The translations under genes and the position numbers were made by a program. This document shows positions 46,816 to 63,552 of a DNA stretch of 64,000 bases, in pieces. The first letter of the stretch is position 1; the number at the start of each line of letters is the position of its first letter. The stretch is from the NCBI GenBank assembly GCA_963978895.1, contig OZ022242.1, positions 34,561,173 to 34,625,172 on the forward strand, given 5' to 3'. This DNA is from Erpobdella octoculata. Its lineage: Eukaryota; Annelida; Clitellata; Hirudinida; Erpobdellidae. Below the pieces are notes generated by a model that saw nothing but the letters and a program-made list of their open reading frames with translations, ran no database searches and had not been told where the DNA came from.

Positions 46816-47235
46816 ATCATAGATAAGATATAGAATATATATATAACTAGATTGGCCAAGCACGCACAAAAAGCGAGACAAATTGAAGAACCACGTGACA
46901 GGGGTAGCGGCTAATTACAAGCGAGGAACATCACGTGACGACTACCTCATGAATTATTAAATGCATTAACAACATTCCAAGGCTCGGCTCAACATCGATT
47001 GGTAACTTGCCGGCAAGTTTGTTTATATTTGCTTATTTACAGTGATCACGTGAAAGGGGTGATTTTGCCGCGCTGGACACGGTCCCAACTATAGAGTTAT
47101 ATAGGGACTTGCCAGTCTAGGTATATATATCTTAAGTCTATGGGCTTCACAGTCTATTGAACGAGTCAAAGCCATATTAATTTAATTTAATTTATTGAAT
47201 ATTAAATTAATTTATTAAATTAAAATTAAAATAAC
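46816..47235. other. Spacer between inverted SINEs
   Basis: About 420 bp with repeated cacgtgac words (for example 46891 and near 46933) and AT-rich ends. I cannot assign it to a known element. Confidence 0.5.
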
Positions 47236-47345
47236 ATGGCCTCCCCACACCCCCTACGGACGCTAGTGACGCCGGTGAGATTCGAACCCCGACTTTTAGG
47301 TCAACAGGAGAGCGCTTTACCGCTTTACCACATTACTACAAGCGC
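47236..47345 (-). mobile_element. tRNA-derived SINE, minus-strand copy
   Basis: B-box-like ggttcgaatct on the minus strand at 47278-47288, followed by the same cgtcactagcgtccgtaggg as 46658-46815. The A-box region carries a short duplication (ggtaaagc twice). Upstream of POLR2J. Confidence 0.75.
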
Positions 47346-47660
47346 CTTATTATTAACTGGTTTTAGATCTTAGCTTCAGTCGTGTTTTGTAAAATTTTAT
47401 TTGATTTAAAATTATTTTTGTTAGTTTTTTTACGCCGTTGGTTATTTCAGTTGTTTTTTAAAGTTAACTAAATTTCAGTTCACATTTCATAGGTTTTGTG
47501 TTTGTGATTGTTTACACTATTAAACTGAGCTACAAAGCGGCCGGTGTCGTGCGTCGCTTCTCGTAGATTCGTAGAATAACGTGTTTATTCGGTTCACTTT
47601 TAATTTTTTTATTCGAGGTTGTGAAAACTTTTTATTATATTAGTTTAAGTTCCATCAGTC

Positions 47661-48932
47661 ATGAACGCACCTCCGACATTCGAGTCCTTCATTTTGTTCG
47701 AGGGAGAGAAAAAGTGAGCGTTTCATTACTTTCATTGCTTTCACTATAATTCTTTATTTTGATTATTGCTCAATTACATTATTATGTCAAAAGTTAAGTA
47801 GTCATACTAATATTTGTTTTGTGATTTCATTTCTATCAAATTGTTGATCGAATAAGTCACGATTTGATCCATTATTTTATTTTATTTCAATTTTCGTTAA
47901 GGATTAAAATAGAAAAAGATACGAAAGTTAGAAATGCCTCGATTTTTACCATTCTCAAAGAAGATTCAACACTTGGAAACTTGTTGAAGGAGTTGGTTTT
48001 TTTTATTATTTTTACTAATCTAAAAAAAGTTTATATCAAGAATTTTGATATCTAATTCTTTGCACTGATGGTACTGTGTGCTCGTAGTTAAGGTGGATTT
48101 ATAAATTATTTTTATTGTTTATATATTCATACATATAAGTTTTTTTTTCAATTTCAGCCAACTTGGAAAAGATCCTCACGTCTTGTACGTGGGTTACAAA
48201 ATTCCTCATCCACTCGACCACAAGATCATACTCAGGATTCAAACAACTTCCAACTACAGTCCACAGGAGGCAATAACTAGTGCCATCACTGATCTTATCA
48301 GTGAGATATCGCTCATTGAGGAGAGATTCAGGGTGCGTAATTGCAAATAATTGTTTATCATTTAAAAAAAGTTTTTATTAAAGACTAGCGGGTACCCAGC
48401 GTTGCCCGGGGTTTTTAGAGGTTTTTCTATCGTTGTTCTCTCTCGCTCCCATTTCCTTTCTCGTTCCCGGTCGCTTTCTCTTCCCCTTTCGCTCTCGGTC
48501 TCTTTTCCATTCCTGCTTGCTTTTCCGTTTCGTCTCGCTTTCCCGATCTGCTCATTTTGTGACCGATTTCTATTTTTTTTCAAAAAAACCTTCCCCCATC
48601 GAATCTCAATGTTGTGTGAAAATTTCATTACGATCAGATGAATGGTGTAGCAATGCATAAAGGACACACATACAGACATAATCTCATTTTTATACATCTA
48701 GATTATTGTCATTAAGAAATAAAAAATTTAACATTAATTTTTCAAATCAAGTGTTATAATAGGGTTTTTTGCTGTCAATGAATTTAATTTTGTATAAATT
48801 TTAAAAAAATGTTATTTTTTAATGTTTTTAAATTAAGGGGATTCAGTATTATAGAATGTGACATTTTTAACGTTTTGAATATTTTATTTTTATTCAAAGG
48901 ATGCCGTAAAAGACAAAACAGACAGAGAGTGA
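47661..48932 (+). CDS. POLR2J: POLR2J, RNA polymerase II subunit RPB11 (complete, four exons)
   Basis: Exons 47661-47713, 47902-47991, 48158-48332 and 48900-48932 give 116 residues, the usual RPB11 length of about 117. The sequence starts [18 protein letters not shown] and has [11 protein letters not shown], the family's dimerisation signature, then [25 protein letters not shown] and [12 protein letters not shown]. It ends [10 protein letters not shown] and TGA. RPB11 pairs with RPB3 to form the alpha-like platform on which Pol II assembles, in the nucleus. The exon 2 donor is taken as gttggt at 47992 because it restores LLKDQLGKDP. A short Helitron sits in intron 3. It is followed about 5.9 kb on by the first filamin exon. 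Confidence 0.95.
48385..48702 (-). mobile_element. Short non-autonomous Helitron in POLR2J intron 3
   Basis: 318 bp with exact Helitron borders on the minus strand: host A, then TCTAGATGTA at the 5' end; at the 3' end a CCCGG-gcaacg-CTGGG hairpin, gtacccg, CTAG, then host T. It shares both ends and the C-rich subterminal region with 37366-38848. No coding capacity. Confidence 0.75.
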
Positions 48933-50008
48933 ATTCACAACTCATCACCAGTTGTGCTTCATGCATGCTGCTTTGTTAGCCTTCATTCTTCCTTTAGACC
49001 TACATTTTGACTGTTTCACGGATTTCGTACACAATCAGCATGTTATGTTGATGAAAATATTCTAGTTTTTAAAGTAAAGTTTTAAAGTTTATAATAATAC
49101 TTTGTTGTGCTTGATAATGTTATAGTTGATTTTAAAGTTCTCAGTATGATAATGCTATTATGGTGTATTTTGTTTGATTTTTAGACTTCCATGTTGTTGA
49201 ATAAAAAGTTAAAGTACCGATCGAATTACATTGCTTCCAGTGAGTTTCCCGGAATAAATAATTAAATATAGAAAGCACCGTCTTTAGTGGACTTCTTCGT
49301 CTCATTTTATGGTTCTCATTTTGCGCCACCTCTGGGAGGTTCAGTGAAATATATATAATTACTTAGACTCAGTAAAAGTCTATATAGAAATTTTTCGATT
49401 GGTCTATGTCTAAGTATATTATATCCAATAGTTACATTCAGGATTCTATAAAGGTGTTTTTTTATTTTATAAATATGTCGTAAATTGTGGCATTAGGTAG
49501 GCGAGTTGAGTACTGCATTCTGGCATCATATATTCTGATTGGTTCGAGTTTGTTGATTTTCATTGATACATTTAAGCAAATACGAGTACAATATTAGAAA
49601 CAGCAGCAAAATTCTGTAAATCTGTGTTGTTATAACAACTGCTATAAAATCAAAGGGGGCCCATTTTAAAGTCGGAGAAATGGCTCCCCCTGCCCACATC
49701 TGCTAATTGATGTGCTTGCTTATTATTCCAGGCTTGAGACTTGCGCAAATTAAATATGGTAGAGTTTTCAAATCAGTCATCTTGGCTTGGTAAATAACTA
49801 ATGGGGTCACTTGTGACGCAGGTCAATAATAGAGCCCTGGAAGTCAGAAGGGGCGTGGCCAATGTTATTGGACCAAGTCTAGGGATTTTAGACCTCTAAA
49901 ACGGGCCTGTCATGGATTTTTGTGCCTATGAAACGGGCCGGGCTAAGTTGCCGATGAACTTAGCCTAAAAAAATCAGACCGTGCTGGGCTCTAATCACGG
50001 GTAAATAG
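48933..50008. other. Intergenic, mostly unrecognised
   Basis: No exon seen. 49831-49992 has short opposed ends (agagccctgg / gctgggctct) around ggccggg-type sequence, perhaps another small element. Confidence 0.5.
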
Positions 50009-50283
50009 CAGGGACCTCAATTGGGAAGGGCAGAGGGAGATCATTGCCTCCCTGACTTTTGAGTGGGCCCCCAAAAGATATAAATTGTGCCCCAAAAATG
50101 GGCTAAAATTGTAATGTTGAAGCTTGAGAAGTTTGAAAAGTAGCTCCGACAGCCTCCCCCCGGTCATCATGTGTTTTGGGAGGAAAAATAAAAAGATGGT
50201 TTCGAAAAAGTTAAATTTGTTAAAAAATTGGTGGCCATCGGAACAAGATGCCCCCATAAGGTTTTGCTGAAATGACGTCCCTG
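50009..50283. mobile_element. hAT-like MITE (275 bp)
   Basis: Ends cagggacctca and, inverted, cagggacgtca. The flanking octamers gtaaatag and atgaatag agree at six of eight positions, as expected of an old 8-bp target duplication. No ORF of note. Confidence 0.5.
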
Positions 50284-51972
50284 ATGAATAGGTTACCTGA
50301 CCGGGTCAATAAAAATGACATATTCAGCTCAACCCCACCCATACTAGCTGGGTAATAAGTACCACTTGTTTTTTGTTTAATTTTTTACATTCTAAAAATG
50401 TCGTTTGCTTACTTACTGTCATTACTGTTTTGTTCCCGTATGAAGAACGCCACACAAATTATCTCCAGGTGAAAATTCTTAAGGAAGGAAAACAATTTAA
50501 GATACAAACTTGATATTCATCCATCAAAGCTATTCAAAACACGAGGAAATCGTTTTTGTTTTGACGTTTTGTAACATGTTTTCCGATCTCCCGGCAGAAA
50601 AATGTTTCTTATTATACGAGTTTGTTCAAGTTTCTGAGCATTGATAATTGTAAACACTGAATAGCTTGAATGCTTTAAGAAAGCGTTTTAAAGAAACGTG
50701 GTGAATTATTTTAAAAAGCGTTTTCTTGTGATGTTTTCTTTGTGATGCTACCGTGTGAGAATTATAAATTGGGAAGAATTTTTTTTTCTTTTACTGTTCT
50801 TAAGTTTTCAAATGAAGTTAAAAGCGAAAAATAAAATCTAATTAGTTGTGGATCACCTGGAGTTAAAATTTAAACGGTTTCTAATGCTAATTATTACTAC
50901 TATTAACTTTTATTATTAATATTATTATTTATTACTAGCATCAAAGCCTGTCAAACGAAAGGCCTAAAAGAGAAAAACATATCGAATTACAGACAGACAG
51001 CCAATTACACATAATAGATTATAAGATATAACCAATAAGCCGCATCCTGTGCTTCTGTTTTGTCTTTATATACGATATGCTTACTTACCTACCTAGAGAG
51101 GCTGCGAGCAAGCTCGTTCACGTTCAAAGAAGCATAAAAGGCTGTGTGTATATAAAGATGTTCCTACTGGATGGAATGGCTTCAGAGCAATTCGGATCGC
51201 TAGCTTCAAAAGCAATTCCGCTCTGCACAATCAAAGCAAACCTTCGCGAGCAAGTAATCTTTGCACCGGCATATAACCTACTAACGTAGCCCAACTGAAC
51301 AGCATTATACCGACAACAACAACAACAACAAGCCATATAGACAGACTTTAATGCTCTGCAACTATGAGTGGAATCTTCTATTTCGTTGCCATGTTGTGTG
51401 TTCTTGTTTTGCAATTCCATCATGTTTTATGGCAGTTTACGAAAAAAAATTTTTGTTCTGTTTTGATATATTCAGGTATGTCGTGGTCTCCTACTTTTTT
51501 TGCATGAAAACTTCTCATGTAATCTGTCTGCTGAGAGAAGTTATTGAACTTTTGTGAGAAAAGTGAAAGTAGTCTACACTGGTTCTGTCAAATTTGTAAA
51601 AAGAACTCTAAAATGTATTATATTTATATATACAACATGTATATAAAACAGAGACTTTTTTGCATAAAAACTAGCTTTTTTGTGTCTGGCAGCTCAGTCA
51701 CCATTTTATTTTCTAGTTTTCAGATACATGTGCTAAATTTGCTTATTAATTTAGACCCAAAATTCTTGTTTGCTTCCGGCTGTGCAAACTATAAAAACAA
51801 GTTTTATGGGTCATTAAAAACAGACGCTGCTGTTCTTTCCGCATTTTCTGTCTGAAAAAGTACCTAATTTTCATTCTTTTATAGAATCGTTTTTTTTTCG
51901 TATTCCTCTTGTTGAAAGAGAAAACTTTATTTTCTTCTAAACCTATGACAAAACTTTGTTTATTAGATATAT
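50284..51972. other. Intergenic or intronic, no gene recognised
   Basis: The longest open frames, around 51077-51289 and on the minus strand at 51124-51423, show no domain signature and overlap each other, so I do not call them. Confidence 0.5.
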
Positions 51973-52203
51973 CAGAGGTAAACATAGGTCCATTTTTTGC
52001 TACCCAGCTCAAGCCAACCCACCACTTTCTCAACCCAGCCCAACTCGACCCACCTAAAATTTTAAATTTTCTAACCCAACAAACAGTTAAAAAATTTGTA
52101 ATTAAACTTTTTTCAATTTTTTTCTAACTCAACATAACCCACACATGTGTAAAAAATTGAACCCAATCCATCCCATGGGTAACCCATCACAGGACTACCT
52201 CTG
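51973..52203. mobile_element. hAT-like MITE with perfect 8-bp TSD (231 bp)
   Basis: Flanked on both sides by agatatat (51965-51972 and 52204-52211). Ends cagaggtaaacatagg and, inverted, cagaggtagtcctg. The interior is rich in aacccaxccca. Confidence 0.8.
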
Positions 52204-54366
<2,163 letters not shown>

Positions 54367-54578
54367 ACAGTGGTGGACATGGGCCCATATTTGACAACCC
54401 AGTCCAACCCAGCCCAACCCAACCCGACCCGACCTATCTAAAAAGTTAAATTTTCTAACTTATTCAACCCACAGTTAATTTCTTTTTAATATTTTTTTTC
54501 AATTTTTTTCAACTACACCCACGTATGTCTCAAACAGATTGGACCCAACCCAACCCAATCTAACCCGTGTCCACCTCT
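54367..54578. mobile_element. hAT-like MITE with perfect 8-bp TSD (212 bp)
   Basis: Flanked by gcgttgat at 54359-54366 and 54579-54586. Left end acagtggtggacatggg, right end inverted agaggtggacacggg. The interior has many cccaaccc words. Same family as 51973 and 58644. Confidence 0.85.
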
Positions 54579-54852
54579 GCGTTGATTGATTTAAAACGTT
54601 TAATCAAATTTAATTTTATTCATAATTATTTCTTCTAAAGTAAACTTGTTATTTGAAAAATCAATATTCAAATTATAGTTTTGTAAAAATTTTTAAGAAG
54701 GCTAATAAAATACTTGATGAACCTGTTACATATTTAAAATTATCGCAAAACAATTTTTTAATCATTCAAAATGTTATTTTTTGTTATATTAATTTTTAAA
54801 CGGAGCAATACTTGATGACAATGTTATTGATAAAATTTAAAATCCTCACCAG

Positions 54853-57800
54853 ATGGCATCGATGGCAGACCCTGATTCTTCAGTCCGACCAAACGACGAC
54901 GGATCTCTGACCATTCACTACCTGACCCAAGAAACTGGAGTTCACGAGTTCAACATTCTTCACAATGAAAAACCCGTTGATGGTTAGTTTAAATAAATTT
55001 AAATGCATAATATGACTTTATCACTTTCTGTTCTTTTCATTGTTGATTATGTGGATTATAAAATATTTGTGTTATTGATGTTTATTTCTTTATATTGTTC
55101 AGTAGTTTAATTTTAATTCACCAGTATTTTTTTGAATTGAAAATTATTTATTAAAGTAATATGAAAATATTTTGTAATAATATGAAAAATACAGTGCTGC
55201 TTAATTATAATTATTAATTAAAATTAAAAAAAAACAAAATTAAATTTCTTTAATATTGAATTCATTTTCATAAATTACTACACTAATCAGCAGGTGGTTT
55301 TCAAACTAATTTTTCAGAAGATGCATACTTTCTTGCTTATTTCATTATATTTTAAATAATCCATAGTAAACTTACATCCATCAATTAAATAACTTTTTGA
55401 TGATTTCCATGAGGGCACGCGAGGAAACAACCAAAAACTGCTCTAAGAAAATTTAAAACTTCTAAAAAATTACTTCAAACTTATCAGCATTCATCGCCTT
55501 CAGAATATCAAGAACACCTGCATCATTTTTCATCTTGAATGAACAAAAAAACAAGCAAAAAGTCACATAAGCAATCACGGGAATTATTTTGTATTATCTC
55601 ACTTTACTATTTTCCCTTTTTTTATTTTTGGTTTAACAAAAACATTGTTTGTTTTTCAATTAGCAAAAGGAGTAGCCAGGAAATGTTTTATTTTGAACAC
55701 CCCCGATATATTAAAGATACGTTACTCTTACTCATGGTTGTCTTGATATAATAACTAGATAAATACTTATCAACCTAATAAAAATTACTCTATCAAGCCT
55801 AATCAAAGATATTATGATTTGACAACTAGATTCGTAATTGTAATTGTAATTGTAATTGTAATTGTAATTGTAATTGTAATTTTAATTGTAATTGTGATTG
55901 TGATTGTGATTGTGATTGTGATTGTGATTGTGATGGTGATTGTGATTGTGATTGTAATTGTAATTGTAATTGTAATTGTAATTGTAATTGTAATTGTAAT
56001 TGTAATTGTAATTGTAATTGTAATTGTAATTGTAATTGTAATTGTAATTGTAATTGTAATTGTAATTGTAATTGTAATTGTAATTGTAATTGTAATTGTA
56101 ATTGTAATTGTAATTGTAATTGTAATTGTAATTGTAATTGTAATTGTAATTGTAATTGTAATTGTAATTGTAATTGTAATTGTAATTGTAATTGTAATTG
56201 TAATTGTAATTGTAATTGTAATTGTAATTGTAATTGTAATTGTAATTGTAATTGTAATTGTAATTGTAATTGTAATTGTAATTGTAATTGTAATTGTAAT
56301 TGTAATTGTAATTGTAATTGTAATTGTAATTGTAATTGTAATTGTAATTGTAATTGTAATTGTAATTGTAATTGTAATTGTAATTGTAATTGTAATTGTA
56401 ATTGTAATTGTAATTGTAATTGTAATTGTAATTGTAATTGTAATTGTAATTGTAATTGTAATTGTAATTGTAATTGTAATTGTAATTGTAATTGTAATTG
56501 TAATTGGACGTCCTTTTTAGCGAAAGCTGTCACGGAAAACCGTTATCAAGACACTTTTATTAACTAGCAGTTTTTTAAAGGTTATATATTGTACTGTTCT
56601 TTGTTAGTATGTCCTCAAATTCATTGAACTTTGAATTTTGAGTTTTTCAATTTTTAATTGTCGAAAAAATTCAAAGATTAAATTACAAAGTTGCACGCAC
56701 ATCTATTCTCTAGTCTAGACTACGCAGACGCAGTCAAAAGTGTTACAGACACTGATCTCTATACATAGCTGGATCGCGCTTAGACCTGCCTGGGTATAAG
56801 GCCTCCGGTCACCATTTTGACGCCCCTAACGCTATTTACGAAATATCTTTAAAGTATAAAAATTACTGACTTGCGCAGCTAATAATTGCTCAAATCGACA
56901 ATATAAGGGAGCCAAACAGTCATTTCATTTGTATGTACTTAATTATTGCAGTATTTTAACAAGTTTGATTTGCTGCCAGAACTATCACATAAAGCTTAGC
57001 CCGAGCTATCACATTATTATAATTTTACTTCAATTTTTCAATATATTTTTTATGACATTTTTAGTTTTTCATGTTGTTAATTTGATGACTTGTAACTTCT
57101 TTCTGATTTTATTATGACCTTATATTATTGACTTAATTTGTTTTGCTTTATTATAACTTATTTAGGTTGATTGTCTTGCCGAGGTAACTAATTTCATCAA
57201 CCTTGTTGGATTAATAAGCGTATAAAAAATAAATAAATAAAGCGCCTTAACTAACTGAATTATTTAATGTGAGCTTCGACCTCCTACTAAATGTTTTTAA
57301 TTAAAAAACTTGAAAACTAGTTTTTGTTTAAATTCTTAATTCACAATAATGAAATAGGGTGCTAAAATGTCTAGACAAGTCCTGACGTAATTGGTTGTGC
57401 CGTTCTATGCCTATTAGAGTATTTTTAGTATACGTTGTTATATTAAGACATCTTTGAGTAACTCTACTAAAACAGGTTTTTTATGACCTGAAGTTTTATT
57501 TATTTAAAAAATAAAACCTTTATTAATGTTCTTTATTGTTTTCCATCAAAGAGATATTATTATATTTTTCTTCCAATATTTCTTCCCCTACTCAGACGTC
57601 GATAAAAAGAAATAAAAAGAAAGATTAACTGCGGTTTATTTCCATATACCGGAGGGAAAATAGTAAGTGGATCTCTATCGGGGATGTAACCATAAACATT
57701 CTTATCATGATGATGACAATGATTTCAAGTTTTCTCATTTTAGAAAAATAAATTTAAAAACATTTCATTTATTTTTTTTTCTCGACACTGCTTTATTTTT

Positions 57801-60039
57801 CAGTTTCTCACAAATTTGATTTTTTTAAACAAGAAAACATTCAGAAAAACTTGAAATTTAAACAAATGATAAACACTTCAGCACAACACAATGAAATTAC
57901 TTAAATCAATATATCGTCAATATCTCATCAGCTTCACAAGGAATCCAATCCATTGGGTCCATCTCATAATAATCAACAGGTGTCACTAGCGGAAGTAGAA
58001 GTTCCCCCATTTAAGAAAAATATTTTTTTATCTGATTGATCTGGTAACCATGCTACTGGGAATGAGTTTAGAGCGAAACAGACTAGGTCTGTAGACGAGT
58101 GTTCCTCAGTTACTAGCAGACTTTTTCTCACTCAAAAATTGGTAACTCCTTTGAAGACGTTTCACAGGCGATTTGCAAAGTTCCTGCTCGATTTCTGAAA
58201 CAATAAATTAACTGAAACCACCCAACTCGAACTTCACAACAAAGCGCTTTTTTCTTTTTTTCTTAACACTAAACAGGATGGGAAGATATTTAACTTTCAA
58301 ACGCGGTGGTGAAAAGAAAAATGATGACGATAATGATGAGGATGAAAATGATGACGACGATGACGACGATGACGATGAAGATGATAATGGTGATGAAAAT
58401 AATGATGACAATAATTACGACAGTGCTACGATAATAAAACTAGGTTTGACTGATATGATAATGCTTCAATTTACAGGTACTCCAATTCGAGTGAATGTCG
58501 GAATGATGGGCAAGTCCTTCGTATCCGCTTATGGTCCTGGTCTCGTCCAGGGCACGAGTGGACGTAAAACCTTCTTCCACGTATGTAAAGGAGAGCAAAT
58601 CGGTTAGTCAATCAAGTTGATGTTTCAATGCGGCATTTTAAATCGTAGGCGGACATGGGATGGGTTGATCCATGGGCTGGATTGTTAGGTTTGGGTTCAA
58701 TTTTTTGACACACGGATTGAAAAAAAGTCAATGAAATATTTTTAATTTTTGGTTGGGTTTGAAAATTTAACTTTTTAGGCAGGTCGGTTGGACTGGGTAG
58801 GGTTGCCAAAAATAGGCCTATATCCACTTCTGTTTTAAATACAGTAAAGTCTGAGGTTCTGTAATTCTAACTAAATAGATATGTTACAGATCCAAAAAAA
58901 TTTCTGCTTCTGAACAATCGTTTTCTATGATAATAAGGAACAATTGTAAAATCCTCATCTAAAGTTGCAACCATGGAAGGAATTTGCGTTATGTTTGCTC
59001 TTGATTTATGGTTGCGATACAAGCGAACAAGTTGAAAGTTCTAAAAACTGTCGAAAAAAAAGTGGGACGGGATAAGAAATGGCAAAGAAGCCGTGGACCC
59101 TATTTTTTTTTCTTCTTTATTTTAGGGAACAAATTGTTTAAGGTTATGAAAAAAAAGTATCTGTGACTACCCCCCTGGTCATCAGCTATTTTTGGAAAAA
59201 AACAGTTTAGCATTAAAAGTACTGAATTTTGGAACATGTTGGTTTCTGCAAAGTTATGCCCTCCCATGCTCTAACTGAACGTGAGATAATAGATAATTTT
59301 GAAAAAATGTTTGATACAATAATCAACTTTTCTTTTTAAAAACTGATGACCGGGAAAGAAAAAGTAATTGTAGGTAAATTTCAAGAAATTTAGGAATTTT
59401 TGTAAAAAATTCCATATCTAATTTTTTCAAAAATGTTAAATTTTGGCCCGACTTTACATCTTAATATGTTCAAATTTTAAAGCTTTTTTCCAAACCTGGA
59501 AAAGCCACAATTACCCGCTCCCGCCCCGTACGCTTATGATCTTAATATTTAAAGGTTCCTCATAGCCTGAGGCCCTTATAACCGGAGAATTCGGAGTGTG
59601 GTAACCACGACGCTACCTAGCTCTGACCATAGGGTTAGCGTATCCCCTGTGGTCAGGGTACGGAGTCTATACTTCATTAGGACTATCTACTTGCTAAATT
59701 TTGTTTAGAATGATTCAGTTGATCGGATGTGACAAGCGAACAAACAAACACACAAACAAACAAACAAATATTGCTTTTTATAGGCGTAGAAATGTATGTT
59801 TATTTATACCTCTTAATAAACATACCACGTTTGTTATCACTTGAAAACATACAAATCCATACATACAGGAGACCTGGCAGTTGAAGTCGACGGACCCGAG
59901 AAAACCGAAGTCGTGACGAAAGATGAAAAGAACGGAATTTACGTTGAATACACTCCACTGACACCTGGAGAATATTACATCAGTGTTAAGGTCAAGGACA
60001 AACACGTTCAGGGGTCACCGTTTTCGGCCAAAATTTCAG
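54853..60039 (+). CDS. Filamin-type gene, three internal exons (partial)
   Basis: Exons 54853-54982, 58477-58602 and 59869-60039 join in phase (1, 1, 1 out). They encode the second half of one filamin immunoglobulin-like repeat (NDDGSLTIHYLTQETG, VDGTPIRVNVG) and one whole repeat (AYGPGLVQGTSGRKTFFHV, GDLAVEVDGPEK, IYVEYTPLTPGEYYI, GSPFSAKISG). Filamins are long actin cross-linkers with tandem repeats of about 96 residues, and G-P-G-L and GSPF are their marks. The first exon starts with ATG after an acceptor-like cag, but it begins mid-repeat, so earlier exons are expected. None was found in 48933-54852. The gene runs off the right edge. FLN family member uncertain. Confidence 0.82.
55832..56506. 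repeat. (TAATTG)n hexamer array with a TGATTG block
   Basis: About 675 bp of uninterrupted hexamer. Variant units with G for A form one block at 55893-55950, as in unit-variant spread. Lies in the filamin intron 54983-58476. Confidence 0.97.
56507..58476. other. Filamin intron, mostly unrecognised
   Basis: 56900-57242 ends in ataagcgtataaaaaataaa with further taaa units, like a LINE 3' tail, but carries no coding trace. 58320-58420 is a GATGAC-rich tract whose acidic reading frame is not an exon. Confidence 0.5.
58644..58832. mobile_element. hAT-like MITE with perfect 8-bp TSD (189 bp)
   Basis: Flanked by ttttaaat at 58636-58643 and 58833-58840. Ends cgtaggcggacatggg and, inverted, cagaagtggatata. 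The GGTTGGGTT-type interior is the reverse of the copies at 51973 and 54367. Confidence 0.8.
58833..59868. other. Filamin intron, no recognised feature
   Basis: AT-rich intron. It ends with a CAAA-rich tract at 59740-59770 before the acceptor at 59868. Confidence 0.6.
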
Positions 60040-60405
60040 GTCAGGTCAATCCGGGTCATTTGCTTGGCCGGGTTTATGTTTAAGTTCTTTTTATAATTTT
60101 TAAATACGGAATAATATTAGCATAATTTCTTTAAAACAAAGTATTTTTAGTCCAAAATAAAGCGACAAATAAAGGAGTTGAAAAAGTGACATTTGTATAA
60201 TTTATAATAAGTTGTGTAAAAAAATTTATATAATTAATATAAATAATTGTTAAAGAACCAACGTTTTTTGTTATTTATATTATTTATTTTACAGATTATA
60301 TTTCAAATATAAAAAGCATTTTACTTAATCAAGTACCAAAACAACAACAACAAAAATTAAAACATTAAAAATTATTGAATTTTTTTTTAACGGGTCGAAA
60401 TAACA

Positions 60406-61598
<1,193 letters not shown>

Positions 61599-61599
61599 A

Positions 61600-62382
61600 A
61601 TATCTGAGATGGAAATTGAATCGTTAAAAATTTCTTGCTGGGAAACACGAGAAAGACGTCTACTCGACTTCAAACGAACGAAGCTTTGGGTTCATTCTAT
61701 GCTATGAAGTGATATGATCTGATAACTGCATGCTATGTAAGGGTATAATGGGGCTTGATGAGATATGGTAGGTGTGTAATGGTATAATGGAGCATGATGG
61801 GGTATGATGGCGTATGATGAGGTGTGTAGTGATAAAATGGGGCTTGATATGGTGTCTACAGGTATGATGAGGTTTGTAGATTTATTATGGGGTTTTTTTA
61901 GTATGTTGCGATATGTAGAGATACATTAGAGCATGTATGTTGGAGAATGTAGATGCATTATGGACAATGTAGAGAGATATTGGAGTATTTTGAAGTATGT
62001 TGGGATATAGAGGTATATGGGTTATGTAGAGGTATGATGGGGTATGAAAAAGTATTTTGAAGTATATAGAATTGTATTGGAGTATGATAAACCATAATGA
62101 TTTGTGACGTCGTTCTACATATGATAAAGCATAATAAAATGTCAAAAAATATAATGGAACATGTCGAGGTGTAATAAAGCAAGACAAAGCATACCTCATC
62201 GTAATAAGTTAAAACTATATTATGGTACAAAAAAAGTATGATTAATAATTTGAGCTATAATTAGGCAATAAGAGGTATGAAAAGATCTGATTCGGTATGA
62301 TGGGATACTCATATTCATTTTTCATGCATGCCATCTGATTGCCATGGTGATGCTAACTTGATGCAAGAACAGGCTTATAACA
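61600..62382. repeat. Degenerate GGTATGATGGGG-type low-complexity spacer
   Basis: From about 61690 to 62320, irregular copies of ggtatgatgg, ggtgtaataa and ggcttgat words. Probably an old, scrambled minisatellite between the two copies of the block. Confidence 0.7.

Positions 62383-63552
<1,170 letters not shown>

Noticed and set aside
51077..51423. Overlapping open frames on both strands
   Set aside because: No recognisable domain and no supporting splice sites or conservation cue.
55819..56533. Val-Ile and Leu-Gln reading frames over 230 codons
   Set aside because: Translation of the TAATTG hexamer array.
58278..58607. Acidic reading frame running into the filamin exon
   Set aside because: The upstream part is a GATGAC simple repeat; the filamin exon enters at 58477 after a good acceptor and in the phase set by the previous exon.
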